Source: Struthidea cinerea (lineage: Eukaryota > Chordata > Aves > Passeriformes > Corcoracidae). From it: 64,000 bases of DNA. Position 1 is the stretch's first letter, and every line of letters begins with the position of its first letter. Below the pieces are notes generated by a model. The model was not told where the DNA came from. It searched no databases and saw only the letters and a program-made list of their open reading frames with translations. Of this stretch, positions 13,001 through 26,500 are shown one piece after another. The stretch lies in NCBI GenBank assembly GCA_013397865.1, contig VZTI01003251.1, positions 633,483-697,482 of the forward strand, written 5' to 3'. A program made the translations under genes and the position numbers.

Positions 13001-13610
13001 GTAGGCAAGAGGATTTTTGTTTTCTTGTATATATTTTGAAAAAGCTCAAGCGTGAAGGAGAGCAAATAGTATTTTGCATAAAGACAATACAGAAACTAAA
13101 TTTCTCATATTTTAGTTCTGAGTAGGAGATGCTTGCTATCATGGTAGCAATAGTTCAGCTACTTCCCTGCATCTGGTCATGGACATCTGCTGGCATGTTT
13201 TATTCATGGCATAGGACTGATGGAAGCTGTAAACTGTGTTCTCTTTCTGCTGGAAGATCACGTCTACTCTGAGTGTATTTGTTAAATAGGATTTTTTCTA
13301 GGTTTATGGATAATGACATTTTGTTTGGACTGCGAGCCTCAGTCCACTGCTGCTCCGTGGCCTGCATCCAGCGAGGTGAAAATGCCAGGCAAAGGGCTCC
13401 AGTGTCCTGCACAGAACACAGGGAGCCATGCTGATAAGTGTGAAGTTTGAATTTAACCTGTGTGCTGGATAATAATTCAATGACCTGTTTTATCTATTCC
13501 TGACTTCCAGCCAGGCTTTCTGCACAAGTGATCCAGAGTGGAAAGGGAGTCATGTTATCATTCATGCTGTTTGACTTTCCAAGGTCGTTCATATGTAACC
13601 ACCTGAGGTA
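7015..13610. other. Probable ABAT 5' non-coding intron, no gene seen
   Basis: This is AT-rich, non-coding sequence with only short chance open frames. A 27-bp imperfect duplication (TGCAGAGCTG...CTCCTCCCA, near 10756 and 10783) and short CTG runs (near 11085 and 11700) are present. No exon of a known protein, RNA gene or recognisable transposon was found. If the promoter lies at 5940-6990, this is the first intron of ABAT. Confidence 0.5.
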
Positions 13611-13962
13611 GAACCGCAGGATGGCTGAGGTTGGGAGGGAGCTGAGGGTGTCTGGTCCAGCCCTCTGCTCAAGCAGTGACACCTAAAGCAGTCTGCTCTT
13701 GACCATTTGGGTTGTGGATATCTCCAGGCATGGTGATTCCATGCCCTCTCTGGGCAACCTGCCTGGGGTTTTCCTGTGCTTAGATGGAGCTCAGAGTATT
13801 TTAGTTTGTGCCCATTGCCTCTTATCCCATCACTGGACACCTCTGAGAAGCCCCTGGATCCTTTACTCACTCCCGTCAAGTATTTATTACACATTGATGG
13901 GATGCAACCTGAGCCTTCTTCAGGCTGGACAATCTCAGCTCTCACATTCTGTCTTCACAGGG
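13611..13962 (-). mobile_element. Degraded CR1-type LINE fragment
   Basis: On the + strand the text follows the antisense of the bird CR1 3' region. In order it shows GGATGGCTGAGGTTGGGAGG, GGTCCAGCCCTCTGCTCAAG, a run around CTCTGGGCAACCTG, then GTTTGTGCCCATTGCCTCTT, CACTGGACACCTCTGAGAAG and finally CAGGCTGGACAATCTCAGCT. CR1 sense is therefore on the - strand. The copy is 5'-truncated and internally shortened, and it carries many substitutions, so it is old and inactive. It lies 500 bp upstream of the first ABAT coding exon. Confidence 0.85.
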
Positions 13963-14452
13963 TTATGATTAATGGGTAAAAACTGGTTTTTCAGGGGATT
14001 GATTTTCTTTCCTAATGCTTGTCCTGCTGTCTTTTGTATTCTATGAGATTTTTCTCATAAACTGAGGTCAAAGCAAAAACATCAGCTTTGGCTTGAGAGA
14101 CTAACTGGAAACAATTTTTTTAAAGTTCAACACAGTCTACATATATAAAGTAGAGAGGAAGAGCAAGGGAAAATAGGTTCTGATCTTTACCCCCCGGCCC
14201 TGCAGAAGCTGGGACGTACAGCTTTAGCCTAGAAGTGTTTTGCCTTAGCAAGACCAAGCCAAGAATCAGATATGGGGCTCAGTCCCGAGACTGCTCTGAA
14301 CATCAGCATTAATCCATCCAACCATGTTCTCGGTGTCTTTGGATGGAAATTAGTGAAAGGGGCAGTTGAAATGAACAGCGCAGTAATAGTGGCTGCATCT
14401 CTACGGACATGAATAAGTGTTGGGGTTTTTTTTAATTTTTTTTTTTTTTCAG

Positions 14453-14511
14453 AACATCAACCAGAAAGAAATCTCTCAAGATTGAGTCTTTTTCAGTAAA
14501 GAAAAGATAAA
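14453..14511 (+). other. ABAT: ABAT 5' UTR portion of the first coding exon
   Basis: A long T-rich tract ending in CAG at 14450-14452 makes a strong splice acceptor 59 bp before the ABAT start codon. The coding exon therefore begins in 5' UTR, and at least one further non-coding exon must lie upstream. The start context (A at -3, G at +4) is favourable. Confidence 0.75.
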
Positions 14512-14581
14512 ATGGCGTCAATGTTGCTTAGTCGACAGCTGACCTGTTGTCTGCAGCAAAACTCCAGACTGCTGGTATTTG
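14512..14581 (+). CDS. ABAT: ABAT coding exon 1
   Basis: Encodes residues 1-23 plus the first base of codon 24, starting MASMLLSRQLTCC. This is the mitochondrial presequence. The donor is G|GTGAGT. Confidence 0.93.
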
Positions 14582-17500
14582 GTGAGTGTTCCCTTGTATT
14601 TTCCTGCTTTGTATTTGGTAAGTGTTAACTTTATGCTGGTGGACAGAATTCCAGTTTGAACATTGCTGGGGTTTGTCCCATGGTGTTGAGTCTTTCAAAA
14701 CTTGAGGAATATGTTGTTCTGCATCTCAGATAATGATGCAGTTGTAGTCCAAAGTATATCTGTTTGATTTTTTTTTCATTCTGCAAACAAGAACATACTA
14801 AGTTTATAATTTGCCCTTGAAACATGCTAACTTGAAGTAAAGCTCTTCAGCCCTTGGAACTCTGCTTTTACCCTCTGGCACTACATGGTGCAGAGGTGAG
14901 ACAATCATCCATCAAAATGAGCTGGGTTTTCTCTTTGTGCTGTGTAGCACAACCTTGCACGTCTTCCCTTGTGAAGAGGTTTTGTGTGACTGGCATGAAG
15001 AGGTGGCCCTCACTGGGGCTGTGTGTTTCTGCTTCGAGTGAGCCCTAGTGTCAAATAAAAACCTGCCACATGGCATCAAATTGCTTTCTCCTAAGTGAAT
15101 GGCAAGTTTTTCTTGGCTCTGGCTTGAAATTTAGCATGTGTATGTGTATGTTAAACCTGCAGTCTCTCTGAAATAGATATAAAAATTAAATTCCTGTTGG
15201 CTGTGTTGGACAAAGTGGTGTGGAGTCTTAAGAGCATCCATTCTGTGTACTGTTACACTGAATACAGTATGGCTGAATGGCTTTTTTTGTGACTGAGTAA
15301 ATCTTAGTGTTTCTCCTGTCCATCCACCCTCCCTCTGCAATGCCACTGTGCTCTGCCACTGCCAGGATGAACCAAGCACACCCTTCCATTTGCTCAGAAA
15401 CTTAAACATCATTGATTTCCTTTTAAATAATAGACTTTGGGGAGCAACTGACCTTTGACTAAAGAACACCAAGTCTGGTCTTATAACCATTAGAAAATAT
15501 TAGGTCAGTGTTTCAGTGCAGGATGCGCTTCTATTTATGGGAGTGACGCACCAATTTTCCACCCTGGGCAGGAGCAGGGATCGTTTGGTCGATTGTGGGC
15601 AATGGAAAGTGCTTGCAGCAAGCAGGCCTTGTTAGCTGCCAGTCCTTTGAGCTAATCTGTCACCTCAACACCACTTAATGCTCCCTGTCCCTCCCAGTGT
15701 CTTGCACAATTCCGCTGCTTCCCAAGCACAGAGGTACAGGAGGGCAGTGGAGGGCAGATGCACAAACTTTTCTTCCTTTCTTGCTGTCAGTGAGGGAGTG
15801 TAGATCCTCATAAGAAAGGAAAGCAGCTCTGGACTCCATTAATCCATCCTTGCTTCCAGGAAACTTCCAAACCTGCTAAAATACTGAAGCAAATAATAGA
15901 GGGCCTTGGCCGCAGGTTGGGTAAGAGACCTGTGGCCTTTGGGTCTGAACGCTTTGTGTGAGTGAGCAGAGATCAGGAAAGATGGAGCAAGAGGAGAGCC
16001 CCTCACCAGAAGAACGGTGTCCTCTGACATTGCTGGCTCGAACAATAGGCAGGAGGCTCTGATGGCTGTAGCCAAAGCTGGAGCTCCAGGCCATTTTCCT
16101 GAGCCCCGCTCACTTTGCAGTGCTGCTGGGCTCTGTCACTTTTAGGGAGGTGCTGAGGGTGACGTCCAGGAGCTCTCTGCTCCAGAGTGCTCGCCTCCAA
16201 GGTATTTCTGAGCACTCAAGAGCTTTACAGACTAAGAAAGGGACTTGTACATTACTCCCACAGAAATCCTGCGGTGCCATTTGGGCTGATACTTTTTTTT
16301 TTTTTCCTTAGATAATGAAATGACAGGGTTGCCAAGGGGGGATGGAGGTGGAGAAGGGGGAATAGTTTGCCTCTTGGTAGGTCTTTGTGTGTATAGGCTG
16401 CCATGTGTCAGTTGTATGTGCATTAAACAAATCATCCTGTTCATCTTGATTCATGATAAATTTATTTACACCGAGAGGCTTTTTCATCCTCAACTGTTTC
16501 TCTAGTTGGAAAATCCTTGTTACCTAACCGTTGCCTACTGTTCTCATTGCTCACACAATACTAACCCCTGGCAAGCAAACTAGAAAGGGAAAATGGAAAT
16601 CATTTAAGTTGATCAAAATGCGAAACTTAAGCAAAACACATGAAAGTAATATGCAACTTAAATCTTACCCAAAAATGTGAAGCCTGTAAGTGCCAAGCCT
16701 TCCTTGAAAATAAGCCCTTAATCAGATATGCTTTTGTTTTCCTTCTCTGATCTGCTCGATAGTTTGCCCTCAAAGATAAAGTTCACTAGAATTGGAAGGG
16801 TGGCAGAATGACAACAGAGTTAGTAACTAACCTAATCTTTCTTTTACAAAGCCTCCTGCATTGTGCTGTCCATGGGTATCAGCCAGGCAGGGCCAGGGGA
16901 GGCGGCTGATGGTGGAGAAATGAGGATGTATCTTGGTGTGACATCTTACCTGAACTGAGTTCTGTTGCTCCTGTCAGCCTGGTGTGCTGCAGGTTGATCA
17001 CAACTGGTAGTGTTCATGTAAATGTTTATTCTCCTTGTGCCAGCTCTGGTTTTATCAGCTGGGCACTGCAGCAGGAAAGCTGTTCTGGCTCCATGCTTTG
17101 GAGGCAGATGAGGATGCAGTTGGTTGTTGGCTGGTAGGGCAGTACCACAGCTATAAGGACAGGCTGGCACTCCAGAGATGTCGTTCAGTTTCCTGCTGAT
17201 TACCCAAAGGGGTTGAATTTGTCTCTGAATCCTGCATTGAAAGTGTGGCAGAAGGTCAGGCTGCTGCCTGAAGGTAGCTTCAGTTTGCATTAGTGCACAC
17301 CCATGCCCGTCTAGGATGCTGATCTGTTCTGCAGCTTCTTCAGCCTCCCTGGGCAATTTGCTTATTGCTGAACTGATCTTACCTTTAAAACTTTATTTCT
17401 AACGTTTAGCCTAAGTTTCAAAATGAAAAAAATCAAATCCTTACTATTTGTCCTGCTCTCAAAGGACCTGGAGGCTGAATGTTTATTTTTTCTTTGCCTT

Positions 17501-20500
17501 TTACGTATTTGATAATTATTGTCTCCCCCAAGACCTCATACTTTACTCTCTGCTCGCCTAAATACTGTTTGAGTCTCTCCTTGTAGGTCCAGTTTTTCTC
17601 CTCTAGAGTCTGTGCCCTTCCACTGCAGTGCACTAAGAGGAGTACACTTGTTGAGGCTGTAGCTCACCTAACTCAGCCTGTTTCCTGTCTCTCTGCAGAG
17701 GATAATAATGTGTAGCACTCAGTAAAGTCTGAGAGATGTTCATACTAGTTACTGACTTGTCCCCATCACAGTTACCACAAGGAGGCTGGAAAGCCATGAG
17801 AACGATTTATTCTCAGTCACACTTGCATCTCCAGTATTGATCCTTGCTAAGACTTTTTTGCTTTTTTAATTTGGTTTGTACATTAGGAGCCTCCCTAAGG
17901 AAGTCAGAGAGAACAGCCTGGATTTGTGTGAGGGATGTGTGGCAGAAGCAGAGAACAATCCCTGTCTTGGGATTGTAGAGGTCAGCTTGAGGTCAGCTTC
18001 AACTGATGCCCTGGAAACTTGAATGCAACCTCTCCTGCTGGACTGAGGAACCTTTACTTTTCTGTCTGATGAAATGCTTTCACAAAAAGCTGAGATATAT
18101 AAAAACAGTGATATGAAACCTGTTGTTGTAAGCAGGCTCTGGTACAAGGCAGAGTCCAAGCTGGGACTGCTGTTCTCAGTTCCTCGAGTGAATGTGATGT
18201 TCCTATGTAGTTTTCTTGTTCCTTCTGTGCCACCAAGGGTGGCTGTAGCAACGCTGGCTGTTTTCCCACCTGGATGTTCCTTGTGCTTGTTCACCTCCAA
18301 AGGTGTCCTGATGAGCTCTGTAGCTGTTGAGCTGTTGAAAGAGGGCGGATGTTATGACTGGTTCAGCTCACAAGAACTACAAGACCAGTGGTTGGATGCT
18401 CCTGTAACTCTCCTGAGGAGCTGATTTGGGATTGTGCTGGGATGAGAAAGGGGAACTTCTCTTGCTCTTTGTTACAGGAGTTTCCATTTCTTTATGGCCT
18501 ATGTGGTATTAGTTTTTTTCTTCATCTTTGGAGAATCCTAAGTGTGTATGTGGGAGTGCTGAAACACAGACAATCTCATGTGGAAGAGCTTCTGATGTTG
18601 CAGCATAAGCACTCTGTAAATAGCAATCTCAGTTTTCACAATGTTATGCAATAGTGATGTTCATTTCCCAAACATCTCTAGCTAGCCTGGCCTTTTGCCA
18701 TTCGCTTTCAAGATCTGTTAGTAACAGATTCTACTTGTAACACCTAAAGGAGGACTCGGTGGAAATCACAGTCCTCCTACTTTTGGCTGTCAGGGCCTCC
18801 GTGCTCTAAAAATTCTGTCTGGAAGGTGGTTTGATCGACACTGTGGAGAGGAAGTTAAAGGCATGCAAGGGAAGTTGCCTGTCTGCACTTGCACAGGGTA
18901 GCAGTGCTGTGGCACGAGGAATGTGCCTCCCTAGGGACTGCAGAGCTTTCCCTCTACACCCCTTCACAGCAAGACACTTGTGTTTGAGAGATCTAGTTAC
19001 GCCAGCATGCACTTTCATTCCTCTTCTTTTTCTTTGCCTTGGAATTGCTCCTTCTGTTAATTACACCGATGTCATTTCAGTGCCTCCACTGGAGTTTCTC
19101 CCAGGTAACATGCAGTTGTACTCAGGAACTGTGTTAATGTGAGTGTTATTTTTGGTCAAACACATGAGAGGTTGAAGCTTTTTCTAGGCCTGCCTTGAGA
19201 TCAGCACTCAGCACAGACCTGCCAACAGTGGTGCTCTTTGTGACTACCAGCACCACCAAATTAGCAGGGTGCACTTGTATTAATTATGTTGCTATAGCAA
19301 TGTGGCACTTTGTTAGAATTGCTGACTGGGACTCCTGGTGAGCAGTGGGGGCAGTGCGGGGAAGCAAAGTTGGGAAATGAGCTTTTCTGCCTGCTAGCAA
19401 GTGATGACATCCTGTTGGATGAAAAGGAAGGATGTGATAATTTGCTGATGTTATTCAAGTGTTCAGAAAGATGATGTTTGATGAGAGCTTTGGGAAGTCT
19501 GCAAGAAAAGTAGAATTTAACTTACTGTGCCCCCCCTCTTTAATTGGGATGGGTAGAAAATTCTGTGCAAATTGTTTGGCCAATATGCTCTCTGAAATTA
19601 GGTTCTTTAACCTATGCTTGTGTTTTGACTTTTGCCATCATGAAAAGAGACAGCTTGGTTTACCAGGGAAAAAAGGATGCTGTTCTTGGCCGTGTTAGCT
19701 AAATGTGATTTAAGAGCTGTGGTAATGCCTCTTCAGAGAAGGACACTTGGTTGGAGCCCATTAGCTCCACACACTTTTAAGGTGAGAGCTGAGGTTATGT
19801 CATTTGCTCCTCTTCTTAAGATAATAAAACACAAAATCCCCTTTGTCTATGGCAGTTTGTTCAGATGTCAGCAGAAAATCAAGGGATTACCTTTTATTAC
19901 AAAGTTAATGCTGTGAGTTCACTGAACCACCAGCCACCAGGCATTCTCAGTTCTTGAAAATACCTTGCTTGGTCATAGTGAGAATCTCAGTTTTTACCTG
20001 TTCCATCTCTGCTGTCTTTTTGGGAGGCAAAACCCCAGACCTGGCCTGCAAATGTCTACAACTCCTGAATATCAAGTTGGAGTAGCCTGAATTACATTGT
20101 ATCTTCAGGGTTTCTGTTGCAGGGTAAGTTGATATTAAAAAGTTAAACAGGAAAAATTTGGGCTGAGTTGTAAAGCTCATCGAGCACCTTCAAGACAGAA
20201 ATGCCAGCTGAGCAGAGCCTGCTGCAGTTTCCCAGGGGATGAAGCACTACAGTGAGTGATCTGATTTATTTGCATTTACTTGCACCATCAGGAGACTGTG
20301 GTACTGATGCTCGGGCTGGGGGGGAAGCAAGGGAGACAGAGCATGGCCTGAAATCCTCCTCAGGCTAAACAAAGCAGGTATTGATGCAGCCATCCATCAC
20401 CATGTCCAAGTGCCTGGAAAAGCCTTTGCAGGAGAGCAGCCACGTCCCATAGCTGTGCTGTGAGCAGGGCCACAGGCACCGGGGAGCAGGAGGCAGCACC

Positions 20501-23500
20501 CGCATCCTGCTGTTCCTCAGGGCCTGGGGGACAAAGCAGTGCAGGGGATCCGGAGCGAGGGGTGCCAGAAAGCTGGTGAGTGCCCAGACAGGGGGTGCCC
20601 AGGCTGCCTTTGGCAGGGCTCTGATGTCCTCCGTGCCTTTTGAGAGCTGCCTGAGCTCCCGTTTGTTTTGCAGAGGAAAGGCAGTGGTGGGGCTGGGAGG
20701 AAATGAGCTGTGTGAAGGGGAGCAGTGCTGGGGCCATACCCTGTGCTGGGAAAACTGCTGCCTTCAGCTGAGCTGGAGTTCTCAGCTGCTCCAAACTGCT
20801 GGGCTTCCTTACCTTTGTCAGCACAAGCCTTTGGACGGGTCCCTGAGCTCCAAGGTAGTGTTGGGCTGTGTGGCAGTAAGAGAGTTTGTGTCTGTGCTGG
20901 TCAGGTGCCCTTAGCCAAGGAGCTCCTTGGGTGGGAGTGCTGTGGCTGGCACAGCCTGTGTGCCCCCAGCATCCCCTGTGTGTGCGCCAAGAGTCACACA
21001 GAGATGGAGCTCAGCAGGACTCACCACTTTCACTGTCAGTACAATTTCTGATCAGAGTCCCAGTTTACTTGACTAAGAGTAGGGGAAGAAAAAAAGGGGT
21101 TAAAATGGGGGAAACAAACAAACTGTGTTCTTTGTTTTTAAAATTTGTGTTGTTTTGTTTATTTTTAATCAACCCTGTGAACAAGTGTGCCTATCTGATG
21201 AGTAGTGAAGTGGGCTATTTGGAATAAATCTACTGACCTTGCTAGAAATTGTGTGAGTTTATGCCAATCATTTATTATGCTCTCACAGGGAGAAGAGCTT
21301 CACTAAAATATAAAGTTTGAGGATTCACTCCACTTTGGTTTTAGCTTTTACTATCAAAAACTTTGCTAGTATGTTGGCGTTCTGGTTTTTGAGGGTTTTG
21401 TTCTAGCCTATATTATTCATCTTGTACCTAAGGAAAAAAAGCCCCACCACTTCTCAAAATCCTTTGATCTGGTGACACAGGGCATTTTTGCTTTGTTTAT
21501 GGCAAGCTGTTCCTTCAGGTTCCAGCCACAGTGTTTGCCTGAGGCAGGAGGTGGAACAGTGCTTTGGCAAGTGTAAGATCAATAAATGGGTACAGTGCCA
21601 TTATACTGGAGTTAATAAAATGAGACATTCTGTGGGCTCCTGAAAACAAGTATGTGAAATTAAGTTTGTATCTCAGTGAATCAGCCTAGAAATCGCTTGC
21701 CTGCAGAGCCTGATGGCCTGTAATGTGCTTTAGGAGATAACAGGCAAGAGCAGGGAAGCCTGTTCCACCTGTGTTGCTAAGTTTTTAGCTGGCTCTGGTT
21801 CACAGACCTATTGAAAATTATTGTGGCTTGGATAAGCTGCTCCTGACACCTTTGCTTAAAAAAATCTCACAAATTGACCAACATTACTAATTTGATAAAG
21901 ATTATCTTTAAATCAACTCTTCTTCTAGGAAGACCTGTATGTTTTGGTTTCACTTGGCCAGTTTTGCTGTGTCTGAACACCTGTCTGTGGATAGACATGA
22001 GCTATGCCAGTGTGAAGTACTGCAGCTCTGCACAGCAAAGTGCTCTTCATTTTTGATAACTCAGATGTGCCCTTAGATATCTGGTTCAATGTACCTGTGC
22101 AAAAGAAACTGTGGCATAGACAGTAGCAAAAAGATGATGATGACTGATGATTTACAAAGCAGACTGACCCGCTTGGGTCTTTGTTACACAGCCTGGCTGA
22201 AGGAAGCAACCTCCTCTTGACTTGTGCTGTTCAAAAAGTTACGGCAAGATTAAAATATTCTCCAGCTCAAGTCCCTGTTATACAGCTCTGTAAATAGGAT
22301 TTTTTTTTTGTAGGGGAGGTCATGATGTTTGCAGTATCCGTAACAAAACTTGCTTAGAGAAACAATTGAACTTGTGTTTAGTTTAGAATCCTTATCTGTT
22401 ACAACATTTCACAGGTCGTCCTTCAGGGAAGCAGAAGAGGGGAAATGTCATCCACCCCTCCCAGGTGGTGGCCAGGACTGTTGCTCTGGGGTTTAGAGCC
22501 TGGCAGTCAGGACCTTGCAGGAATGCCTTGGGTGTTTGCAGAAGAGGAAGTCTTTAATCATAGTTCAAACGACTGCATTTTTGTGAGAACTCAGGTGAAA
22601 AGACTAAGCAAGGAGGATGAGAGGATCCTGGGAGGTGAACAGAGGGGACAGGGTCTCTGTCAGCAGGGCACCAGGCAGGGTGGGGAGGAGGAGGGTAAGG
22701 ACTGTGCATGCAGGTTATAGCTCACCTGTCTTAAATCTGCAGCTGTGCCAAACGATTCCAAGTCTGATGCTGGGTTTCCCTATCTTTCCTGTTAGTGCTG
22801 ACTCCCAAAAGGTCCTGTGCATTCTGTGCCTCTTGGTGCTTTCCCCTTTGTCATATGAAATAGCACCCAGAGCCTGGGGGGAGGGAGAGAAGGGGACACA
22901 GGAGAAGCAGAAATGTTTGCAGCTGGTTTGGTGGTATCTCCATTGGGCAAGGAGTGGGTGCACAAAAGGGTAAGTTTGGTCTCTTCCCCTTTTAGACTTG
23001 AGAGCGTGTCTACTAAACCTGCAGCTGTATTGCCTATGAATTGTGCAGATTTTGATCTTTTATATGCAGTAGCTTTTTTTCCCTCCGTGGAGCAGTTGCC
23101 ATGCAGTCTCCAATTTACATGAATGCTAAGCAGAATGACACAGAAATGGCGTTGCTGTAACGAAACCTATTAATAGCTTTGCGGAGAGGCACTGACGCAT
23201 CTGAATTAAAGCTGGGGAGAATAATCATCTTTGCAGACTAAGTTTTCCCAAGATGAGCAGTGACTCTAAGTGCTCAGAGGTGCTTTCAAACGGCGGTGAT
23301 TTTCCAGATAGTTTCTTGAAATCAGGCTTGCTCGAGACATCCCAGCTTGGGCTGACACAAGCTGAGGCAAATGTCTCGAGTCCCTGTTGGAAATTTTGGC
23401 TGAATGGCTGTGCTCGGAGCACTGCCGAGCAGTATCACAGGATACCTCCTGTTTTTCTTGATAAATATTTGGTTTATTTAACAACTGTTACTTCCAAACA

Positions 23501-26500
23501 CAAAACATTTTCAGTACATTGCTGAAACAGAGCTCTGGCAGTCAGAGGTGCTTATGGATGGAAGTGCAGAGGGGCTGGTGCTGCCAGTGCTTCTGGTGGC
23601 AGTGCTGCACCCCAGGGATTTCCATGTGTTTGAGTGTTGGCCTGCCTGACCAGACATCTCCCTCCTTGCACCTCTGCCAAACTGGGGTGCACTTTATCAG
23701 TGTAGCACCTGGCAGCACGGCCCTGGCACAGCAGGGTGTGGTGAGTGGTACCTTCAGACCCTGCTGCTCCGAGTGCCCCAGGCAGGAGCTGGTGTTGCCT
23801 GACTTCCCTGGTGCTGAGCCCAGCTCTGAGCTGCAGCTGGCAACAAGGAGAGCTAAGGACCTTCATTCTGGGCCATCAAATTGTACCAGCTTAAAAATGC
23901 GTATCACAGACGTAAAAAAAAGTTATGCCCTCTTCTTTCAAGTCCAAGTGTGATACCCCCAAGTTAAGAATATTAAGATCAGTTTGTTGTTGATACCATG
24001 CTGGGTAGAGGCTTACAGATGCTCCATGACAAGCATGTAATTGCCAAGAATGTTGGTTTAGTTCAACATGTAACCGGAGTGTGCAGAGCAAGCTCACAAT
24101 CTCTTGCTGGCCACCTTGGTAGAGCTTTGGAGTTTGTACTTCTTTTTTTGCAAATGTACAATCCCCATATTATCCCATAATCCCCTTAATGGAATATGTA
24201 CATATTTGTAACACATGCTTACCAGAACTGTCTCTGTCAGGTGAAGTTTGCCTAAACCCTGTGTTTCGAAGCAGTTATTTCAGAAGAAATAACAGAGCCT
24301 ATTATTGGTGAAGCACAGGAGATTTTTGCCTTTTTGTTTCCATTAAGGTGTCAAGTTTATTATGATTCCCTACAGAGGTGGATAAAAACCAGCAAGATCA
24401 GAGGGAAAATTGGCACTGATTGGGACTCGGATTTCAGAGCTGCACTGCAGGATGCTGGTTTCATGTGAGACAAGGCCATTTACCTTTCTGAGACAAACCT
24501 TTCCCAAAGAGTGTTCTCTGAGCTATTGAAAAACATCGTACTGGATTTTTCCTGTGGACTGCATCAGGCTTTTTGGTTATTACTGGTAGTCAACTAAACC
24601 ATCTCTGTGTAGGAGTGGGGAATTTATGGCAAAGGCTTGCACAGGGTGTAATGGACAGACTCGACAAGAGACATGGAAACAGATGTGCTCTCGATCCTCC
24701 TGTGCTTTACAGTAGGATTTGCCTGTTTCTCTAGGGTTGCCTTGTCATTTCCCTCTTTTTTTATTTTTTTTTAAGCCACCTCACTGGTATTAGTTTTATT
24801 TTAAGACTGGTCAAAGATGAGATACATAGTTCACTTCAGACAGTTCAATGTTATTGGTCTCATCTGTCAAATGTTCTCAGTCAGGCAAGGTATGGATGTA
24901 TCTTCTGAGAGCAGAGCACAGAAAATATGGTCTGTACTCAGGTTTTCATTATTTCTTACAGGACACAGGTATATCAGTCAAGCTGCAGCTAAAATTGATG
25001 TGGATTTTGATTATGATGGACCTCTGATGAAGACAGAAGTTCCTGGACCACGATCTAGAGTAAGTTTCCAAAGTATAGTGACTTTGTTTATTTTTTTATC
25101 TTTAGCTGTGTCTAACTTGCTAGAAAACAGATTTCATTTCAAAACTTAAATCTGATATGAATAAACATGATTCCATAAGTCTACACTCACTTTTATCAGG
25201 AGATGGAGAATGAAAAGCTCATGAATGAAATGCCCCTCTCTGAGAGGCAGATCTGAATCTCAACTGCCAAGTTCCCATATGGAATAATTCAAAGCGAAAG
25301 AGCATAATTTTAATCTGATCAGGCTTGGTCACCTGTGCTCCTGCTGAAATAAAACTTTTTATGATGTGAAATAATGCTTTGGTTTTGAAATGGAACAAGA
25401 GTTTCAATTTACTGGACTTTGTTTTACTCTGGCAGAGTCAGCATTTGTGCATGTGGTGGGTTTTTGGTTTTTGTGAGGTTTTTTGTTGTTTTCAATGAAA
25501 AGGAGCTGTCTTTCTAGAACCAATGTACCAGTATCCCTTCTGTGTGACTCTGGCTTCTCTTATTTTCTGATTTCTCTCTTTTTTTCTCAGTTCAGTTGGT
25601 CAATATAGAAGAGGCAGCTTTCCCTTTTTGGAGATTTACAGTTAAACTGTGTTTGCAGCCCGTTTAGCTCTGCATGCCACAGGTCATAGTTTTGACTGTA
25701 ATATTTGCAAGATGCACCATGAAAGTTCCTGTGGCAGGTAGAGTTGCCTGGTAAGCACACAGGACTACAAAGTTTGCATATGATTTATGGGATCAAAAAT
25801 AAGAAACATACATTCTCCATCAGTATTTGCTAATTACACACCTGAGACTCTGACATTTGTTTTTCTGCAGGAATTAATGAAGAAGCTGAATGGCATTCAG
25901 GTAATTTGTCAAGTTTTCTGTGTTTTGGGGGTTGTTAATACTTTGATTTCAGAACTTGTTTTAAAATCCTGGTTTGTATGTTTGTGCCACAGAGAAAGGT
26001 GAAACACTGACTCTGGGTTTCCACGCTGAGTACATTATGTGTGGTTTATATGTGCATTTGAATAAAATCTTTTGTAGTACATTTTGAATACTGCAGGATA
26101 ATTTTGTTAGCATCAGGGGGTTTTCTTTCAACGTATGTGTTTAAACTTGTGTGTTTAAAGAAAAACCCTGGAGTTGTTACAGTGGCCAGTAAAAACAAGG
26201 TATTTTAGGGCTTGAGTTTAAAAGTATGTCAGCCTAAGTACACATTGCCTTCCTAAGATGAGCAATTTCTCCAAGTCTGTGCTTCATTTCTGTAGAAAAA
26301 GTAAAGACTTGCCCTTTTAACAGTCATTATAAAAATAGCTGTACAGTTAATTCCCATGCAGTGAATATAATGTGTCTTTTTATCCTAGCTTTAGATATTT
26401 TTATCAGATTTTGCTGTATAACCATTAGTTGCACCTTCCTACATACTGCCACTTTTTAAAGCACTAATTGTTTTTTTCCTTGAAGAATGCAGAAGCTGTG

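Noticed and set aside
20360..21227. Long overlapping open frames in ABAT intron 1
   Set aside because: GC-richer intronic patch, frames on both strands, no domain, no splice support.
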